The notes under the pieces were generated by a model that saw only the letters and a list, made by a program, of their open reading frames with translations, made no database searches and was not told where the DNA came from. Positions 1 through 64,000 of a DNA stretch of 64,000 bases are shown one piece after another. How positions within the stretch are numbered: the first letter of the stretch is position 1; every line of letters begins with the position of its first letter. Origin of the DNA: Ecdyonurus torrentis (lineage: Eukaryota > Arthropoda > Insecta > Ephemeroptera > Heptageniidae); assembly GCA_949318235.1 (NCBI GenBank), contig OX439134.1:20898803-20962802 (forward strand), written 5' to 3'. Both the position numbers and the translations under genes were made by a program.

Positions 1-104
1 CGAACGAACGAACGAACGAACGAACGAACGAACGAACGAACGAACGAACGAACGAACGAACGAACGAACGAACGAACGAACGAACGAACGAACGAACGAA
101 CGAA
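1..104. repeat. (CGAA)n tetranucleotide array, cut by the window edge
   Basis: About 26 perfect units, running off the left edge. Same unit, opposite orientation, as the TTCG block at 2460-2646. Lies 80 nt below the donor of E52. Confidence 0.97.
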
Positions 105-184
105 AATATCAACCATAGTCAAATTATTGTTTGCCTGTCTTGTTCTTCCCTCTTTCTGTTTTGTTATTGTTATTGTTAACTTAC

Positions 185-57922
<57,738 letters not shown>

Positions 57923-58119
57923 CTGTGCAGGCGGTCACTTCAAATAACTGAGAATGTTCGTACCTACTTTTGTACGTAAAATATCGCGCACCAGAATTAC
58001 CCCGTGTAATAAATCATCGATCAAATTAATAATTCGATGCAATTCTCAGCTTTAAACACAGCAATAATAAACAACGTATATATGTATCTATATTGTGTGA
58101 ATATTGAACAATCAGTGAA

Positions 58120-58785
58120 TATTGAACAAATGATGCGGAATCAGAACAACTTAAATAACGTATGCTTTATGTCATAATAATTGTGCTTTTATAACATAGT
58201 TATTATGCAGTATAGCATAGATTATGCTGTATTGAACAAATAGAAGCCTTGCAAAAGTAGGTTTAGTGAGAAAATAAACAAACTGACAGCCCAACAATAC
58301 TAACAAAGTGCTAGCAGACGACTTTTAGTGTTCCTATCTACATTTAACATGCTTTCTTATGGGGCAATGAAGCAGCTATAACTCAAGTTAGAATTATTTT
58401 TCAGAGCTGAAATGTTTACTGTAGCTTCCTGAGCCTACAAGCTTTTGTTTTCCTGGATTTTAAGTGATTTGGTTAAAAAATATTTTGTTACCCTATTGAC
58501 TTCAAATACAGGCAAACAAAAGCTTTGAGGCTCAGTAAGCTACAGTAAAAATTTCAGCTCTGAAAAATAATTCTAACTCAAGTTATAGTTGCTGCATTCC
58601 ACCATAAGAAGGCATGTTAAATGTAGACAGGAACACAAAGTCGTCTGCTAGCACTTTGTTAGTATTGTTGGGCTGTCAGTTTGTTAATTTCTCACTAAAC
58701 CTACTTTTGCAACGTCTTCTATTGTGATGAAAATGAGCTACCATAATTATTACGTAGTTATTTTTGTCTGTGTATAAAGAAGACA
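58120..58785. mobile_element. Family E element interrupted by family G
   Basis: E parts 58120-58244 and 58724-58785 (GTGATGAAAATGAGCTACCA). G at 58245-58723: TAGAAGCCTTGCAAAAGTAG to CTTTTGCAACGTCTTCTATT. The E continuity is restored when G is removed. Confidence 0.85.
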
Positions 58786-58793
58786 TACACGGA

Positions 58794-59300
58794 AAATATA
58801 AATATAACAAATTGTTCAGTTACATGTAGATGTAATTCTTCAGTACAAACCAATAACTTGGTTGACAAAAGTTTTCTTGTTAGTATAAACGTTATTTCTT
58901 CAGCGGTAAATAGTTAGCCTTTTAGATCTTAAAAAACCTTTGTATATAGACCAGTTGCATCCAAATTTAAGAGCCGCCATTTTGTTGGTCAGTAATACAT
59001 AGGCCAGCATAGGAAAAACTTCATTTATATATTTTTAATACCAAAAGAAGCTTCAAACCTCAATCAAAGCCTTATTTCTAGCTCCTAATAAGCTCGAAGA
59101 ATATGAGGAAATTTTGTTCAGTTGAAATAAACTCTTTTTATGTGAAAAATTAGTAGAAATGATGTTTCCTCTGTGCTAGACAATGCATTAGGCACCACAA
59201 ACATGGCGACAAAGCGCAAGGATGTGCAAGGGGTCTATATATAACAAATTTATTATTAAAAAAGTCTAAATAGTAGCTCTTTAGTTATTTTTTTCCGTGT
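58794..59300. mobile_element. Family L element interrupted by family M
   Basis: L: CACGGAAAATATAAATATAA to TTTAGTTATTTTTTTCCGTG. M at 58944-59240: TATAGACCAGTTGCATCCAA to GCAAGGGGTCTATA. The empty site TTTGTATATCTAACAAATTT is visible at 13973. Confidence 0.85.
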
Positions 59301-59664
59301 AAGGTTTAAAATTGCATCGAATTATTTTGGATACATGACGTATGATAATTAAGCCATATAAATTTGGTTTTTCTAAATTCTAAAATTTCTACAATAATAA
59401 TTAGTAATTACTTCCACTTAAGAAAATATTACTTACAATTAAACTAATTTTTTACATATTAAGAAAATTCCACTTCTTGATTTAAACCCTGCGTAATTTT
59501 TTTTACATAACAATTTTTTAGTAATTAACAGTGTCACTTAAAAAAGCCAATAATTTTGTAGATAAGACTTTAAACCGATGAAATCATGTGATTTTATAAC
59601 TTTTTCACTATTTAGTAAAATATTTATATTTGTTAATAAAAATATTTATTTACATATTAATTTA

Positions 59665-60122
59665 GGCAATGAGGAAGTCGAATTGAAATTTTTTGTTGAG
59701 TTTATGATATTTTTGGAAAGAGCTTTAAAAAATTTTGAGACGCTATTTTTTCTTAGGACCATTGGAGCATGCAAAGTATTTTTAATTAATTTTTGAAAAT
59801 CGGCCTAGAAATCCTGTGACATCATCAGTTCACTTTTTTCTCGGCAAACACTAATCGTTCGAGGTTCAGTAACCAGTTTAATGAAATTAGCTCGTTCTCA
59901 GAATTTCAAAAAACTTTCTACTGAGCCTTCTACGGTCAATACTTTCTGAAATAAATGCCCGATTGATGACGTCACAGGCTTTTAGGTTGATTTTCAAAAA
60001 TTAATTAAAAATACTTCCCATGCTTTAATCGTTTTAAGAAAAAATAAAGCCTTAAAATTTTTTAACGCTCTTTTCAAAAATGTCATAAAAAGTGGGGGTT
60101 AAAAAGAATTCACCTTTCTCAT
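59665..60122. mobile_element. Palindromic family V
   Basis: CAATGAGGAAGTCGAATTGA to AAGAATTCACCTTTCTCATT; TGACGTCA at 59967, the left-arm octamer mutated to TGACATCA. About 458 bp. 59305-59660 is AT-rich, nothing seen. Confidence 0.85.
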
Positions 60123-60691
60123 TCAAAGTTGAAACAATTCTTACTATAATTAAAAATTATTTGACTAAAAAAAAAAAAAAAAAATGAAGCATAAAAATAT
60201 TACATGTAAATAAAAACAGTTACGATTTTAAAATGAGAAAAAGTTAGAGAAATTTCTATATAGAAAAGTTAGTGGATAAAAATTAAAAACTTTTTGTTTC
60301 AAGTGTAAAATGATTTAAAATAAAATTAACAGTTTATTTATAAAACGCTAGAAACTCAGTTTACTGTTCTTTGATTTGATTTATTATTATTATTATTATA
60401 TTATTTAAGTTTGAAAATATACTTAACTATATTTAATTTAGGTAAAAAAATTTGGAAAGAGTGTGCAGTACCAAAGAAAATGTGTTTTAAATGTAATAGT
60501 ATTGTGAGAATTTTAAGTTTTAAAGTGTAAAAAATTTAAAATGTTTTTAAATAATGTTGAGTTTGTGTTTTATGAGAAATATTTAAAAATTAAATTAAAA
60601 TTTAAATATTTAAAAATTATATTAAAATTAAATGTGTGTTTTGGTTTATAAGAAATAGTTATGAAAATGAAGAATAACTATTAGTTATTAG

Positions 60692-61325
60692 TGTTGTTCG
60701 AAAATCCTGTTTTCTTGCACCAAAAAAAAAAAAATGCGCATTACATTTGAATAACCAAAGTTGATCGTCATTTTAGTAGCAGAGAAAAGACAGGGTTTAC
60801 GAACAGCATTATTGTCATGCATTGTTGTTTAATGGCAAGGTTATTTATTGAAACCCTGGTCATGGCCTCCAAGCATGATCGCAAAGTCACTACTACACTG
60901 AAAAAACAGATACGTATCAACTAAAACAACGTTAGGTGTGAGATAGAGTTTATTCATATAAAAGTCAACGTAATACTCGAGTTCTAAATAACATGGTCTG
61001 GACTAGGAAAATTACACATTTCGCAAGTTTTAAAGTACTTATTAGCAATATTTGTGAGATCATTGATGTTGTTAACAGGTTGAATTAGGTTTTAAAGGGG
61101 AAAATATGATAACAACGAAAAATTGCCAGATTTTTAAAAAAAAAATGGCAAAAAAAAAAAGTACAATATAGTTATTTCTGTAAATTAAATGTTATGAAAA
61201 TGCTAACTTTAGGTAAATATTTCTGCATTGGTCTTTCTTTCGGAGTACACGATGAGATTAGGTGTAGTGATGAGAGGCGCATGACCAGGGTTTACACTCT
61301 ATTATTAAACCTTGCCATTATTTAG
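60692..61325. mobile_element. Family F element, then a TTAATGGCAAGG-ended foldback
   Basis: 60692-60809: F (GTTCGAAAATCCTGTTTTCT to CAGGGTTTACGAACAGCATT). 60826-61325: TTTAATGGCAAGGTTATTTA and AAACCCTGGTCATG against GACCAGGGTTTACACTC and AAACCTTGCCATTATTT; a decayed C-like core at 60945-61130. 60125-60690 and 61330-62000 show only AT-rich sequence with a (TA)n at 61809. Confidence 0.7.
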
Positions 61326-62006
61326 CTTACAATTCTAAAACTGGTTCTTTGTGGTGCAATCAAAGCTGCCTCTGTCTTATCAATTTTTACGGCAAAATAA
61401 TACAAATGGAGCGTGGAAATTAGTCGGTATTTTCATTGGAAATCCAAGCGCTGAGCCATCTATCTAAAATACCAACTAATAATATAAAAATAACAAAAAT
61501 CGACATTCAGCTTTATTGACATATTTTATTTCAAAGTACAGCCACTAAATTTTGTTTGTTTACAATCTCATGCAAGATAAAGCATATTTCTTTGTCAACA
61601 TTCACTAGAAGCAAAACATGCAGTTTATTGGTATATCAAAATATCATTGGTTTATTTCTCTTATCATTCGATTAGTTGAAACAAAAGTAAAGTCTTTTTT
61701 TTTTAATTCCAATAAAAATATTTAATTGAATTTTATATTATAATAAAATTATTTATATTTTACAAATTTACTAAATTATTTATATTTACTTATTATCTAA
61801 TTAAGATTAAATATATATATATATATCTTACTTATTTTTCAGTTCTTATTTAGTATATCTTAAAGTTTTCTTGTAGTCAAAACCAAGTAAGTGTTGTATG
61901 GTAACGTAAGAAAGTAGGCTCATACACATGTTGTGTGTCTTATTACTGGAGAGAAATCTTATTGAAAAGTAGACAACCTTGTATTATACGTAATGTGTAC
62001 CATAGT

Positions 62007-62810
62007 AGATTCCATTGAAGTCAGTATTTACCTTTAATAATTACATTTCAGTGATTAATTCCCTTCTAAAAAGTGCCTACCACGCCCCCCCCCCCCCCTA
62101 GAAGACCGTTCGTTCGCCTTCTGCAAATGTTAAAGCGCGAATTTCAAAATTAACGTTAATTTTGAACCACAGTAAATTATACAGTAGTCCATCTCCTATA
62201 GCTGGAATGTCAGATCGAATGCGCGCCATAATTCCGACTGGGTGAAGTTGCCAGAACTACACGTAACATTACTTCAAATTACGGCTTCTAGTTCTGCCAC
62301 CTTCACCCAGTCGGAATTATGGCGCGCATTCGATCTGACATTCCCGCTATAGGAGATGGACTACTGTACCATCTACTGTGATTTTGAACAGATTTTGAAA
62401 TTCGCGCTTTAGAATTTGCACACCAATGGTGCGTACCGTGTTTCAATGAGAGCGCTGTGCAGTGCTGTGGCAATAGGATACGTTTTCTGAGCAATTTGGA
62501 TACTTTGCGCTAGCAAATAAGGTACTCCCAACTTCTGTGGAGCGCCTCATCCTATTCACCTCCAGAAGCCGGCACAGCGGTTCTCAGCATCAGCTGTTGC
62601 CCGTTCGGGTCTCTTCGGTAAACGCTGTGAAGTGCTGACAGAGGTGATACGGTACGTTTTGTCAGCACTCTCAGCGCTTGCAAGTGAATACGGTACGCAC
62701 CCCAAGCAATGGTCTTCTAGGGGGGTGGTGTAGGCACTTTTTAGAGGTGAATTAATCGCTGAAATGTAATTAATAAAGGTAAATATTGACTTCAATGGAA
62801 TCTACTATTT
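62007..62810. mobile_element. Large foldback element, 800 bp, with GC-rich arms
   Basis: Outer arms GTAGATTCCATTGAAGTCAG / TGACTTCAATGGAATCTAC; next TAGAAGACC; inner arms at about 62190-62265 and 62280-62365 share GATCGAATGCGCGCCATAAT with few mismatches. Contains C and G runs that mirror each other. GC content is visibly higher than the surroundings. 62815-63850 is AT-rich intron with nothing recognised. Confidence 0.85.
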
Positions 62811-63851
62811 ATACTCTTTCTAAAAATGTGCTCAAAACAGCCGGGGTCTTAACTTTATGGAAACTTCCTCATTGTAAAAGTCTAATTGTCTAATTTACAA
62901 AGTTTTCTCTCCAGTTTGTGAAACTACAGAAGAGACCTCAGCTGTGTATGTATGTAAGAATCATAGTACATACATCACTTGGTTTCGACTACAATTTTTA
63001 TTATATTGTAAAAAAAAAATTATTAAAATTCATGCACATACATTCAGTTTTATTTACAAGCAAATATCTTTGTTTTGTTATTAGCACTTTAGAGAAAAAG
63101 ATGCTGTAGAATATTTTCGCTCCTTGATTTTAATAGTTAATATTATTTCAACTGAAGCAATATGCGATATAAAGTTACAGTTATGGTGTTTGGCATAGAA
63201 CTTTGGAATTTGCAAATCGTTTCAGAATTTTAATATTTCATGAGTATTAATTGTTATATAATTACGAATTTTTCAACTTTTAGATTGTAATGACTTTTTG
63301 AAGTTTTTTTTTTTTTAATGAATCATTACAAAAAAAAAAAAAATAAAGTACTCCCTATAATATAAAATACATCTGAAAAAGCTTGTTTGTTTTTACTATT
63401 TTTACTTAATTACAATTTAATAAAGTTTGCTATTCTGAAGTTGTACGGATAGCTGTTGTACAAAATAGTTATTAATAGCAGCATAAATTTCGTAATAATG
63501 TTTCTGCTTGGTTCATATTATAATTATTGGAAGCGTATTTTATTGCTTCCAGAGTGAATCTAAGAAAAAAAATCAAAAAGTTTGAAAGTTTGAATGCAAA
63601 AATATCAAGTTCATATTATAATAAAAAAGTTAATGAAATATCAGGTAAATTAAAATTGACGTATATTTTTACATAAAAAGATCTAGATTATAATTTACAT
63701 CGCATATTACTCTAAAGCCTAGCTCACACAATGCAATATTTTTATTTCAACATAAATTTCTCTTGATATAAAAACAACAATTTGAATTACGTTTCAAATT
63801 AACATGTCACCGTGTGAACTGGCTCTAATATTATTTTTGTGTGTAGACTCA

Positions 63852-63884
63852 CCGTGAATCCTTCAGGTAGATACCCGAGAGTTT
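63852..63884 (-). CDS. Possible 33-nt exon upstream of E1 (doubtful)
   Basis: On the minus strand an acceptor-like ACAACCAG precedes 11 codons reading ETLGYLPEGFT, followed by a strong donor, ACG|GTGAGT. The phase (0/0) fits E1. However, family members carry different residues just before the segment encoded by E1, and the intron to E1 would be about 5.9 kb. It could be an unrelated match or lineage-specific. No other exon candidate was found between 57923 and 64000. Confidence 0.25.
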
Positions 63885-64000
63885 CCTGGTTGTATAAACA
63901 TGTACCAACATGCAAACACAGACATTAACACACACAAGCCGTGCGCGCGCACCAACACGTCAATCAATGTACAGTTAGAGCAAACGTCATGTCAAAACTA

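Noticed and set aside
62303..62795. Two minus frames of 63 and 79 codons
   Set aside because: Lie in the arms of the large foldback element; no recognisable domain.
57923..63851. Missing upstream linker exon in this interval
   Set aside because: I looked on the minus strand for the conserved RHW segment that precedes E1 and for other linker motifs and found none with splice sites.

Overview
The window is animal nuclear DNA: AT-rich, intron-dense, and full of short interspersed repeats, with one large gene on the minus strand. I reconstructed 52 exons (5' end at the right, 57922, down to 185). They join in frame into 2,938 uninterrupted codons of an axonemal dynein heavy chain of the outer-arm beta class (the DNAH9/DNAH11/DNAH17 group; many stretches read closest to DNAH17). 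A protein of this class has about 4,500 residues. By family length, roughly 1,400 N-terminal residues (tail) lie beyond the right edge, and roughly 120 C-terminal residues lie beyond the left edge. The species cannot be named from this sequence. A motile-ciliated metazoan, probably an invertebrate, fits the intron density and the transposon types.

Layout from gene 5' to 3' (right to left): linker region (57922-51874), AAA1 with the main ATPase P-loop (50294-44830), AAA2 (about 44.9-37.3 kb), AAA3 (36479-31554), AAA4 (30628-24803), stalk with microtubule-binding domain (24394-19784), AAA5 (19575-15496), buttress coiled coil (14909-13293), AAA6 (13433-4985), and C-terminal domain (5210-185, continuing outside). 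The Walker A motifs of AAA1-AAA4 are all intact, so the gene looks functional. Fifty of the 52 donor sites are GT; two introns use GC donors (AG|GCAAGT).

The introns are unusually rich in non-autonomous mobile DNA. I group the copies into families, with letters that are mine: A, B, C, D, E, F, G, H, I, J, K, L, M, N, O, P, R, S, T, U, V. Most are near-perfect palindromes (foldback elements), and a large cohort begins and ends in TTAA, as expected of piggyBac-type insertion. Others are TA-flanked. Several are nested, with empty sites readable from other copies. There are also tRNA-derived SINEs (one turned into a perfect 82-bp-arm palindrome), 3' ends of at least two LINE families, a broken Tc1/IS630-type transposase, and tetranucleotide satellites (TTCA/TTCG, TAAG, GATT), several lying next to splice sites.

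The least expected signal is the octamer TGACGTCA. I counted 25 exact copies by eye, all inside repeats. It recurs in the arms of at least seven otherwise unrelated palindromic families and in none of the exons. No second host gene, functional tRNA or rRNA gene, CRISPR array or promoter could be supported.
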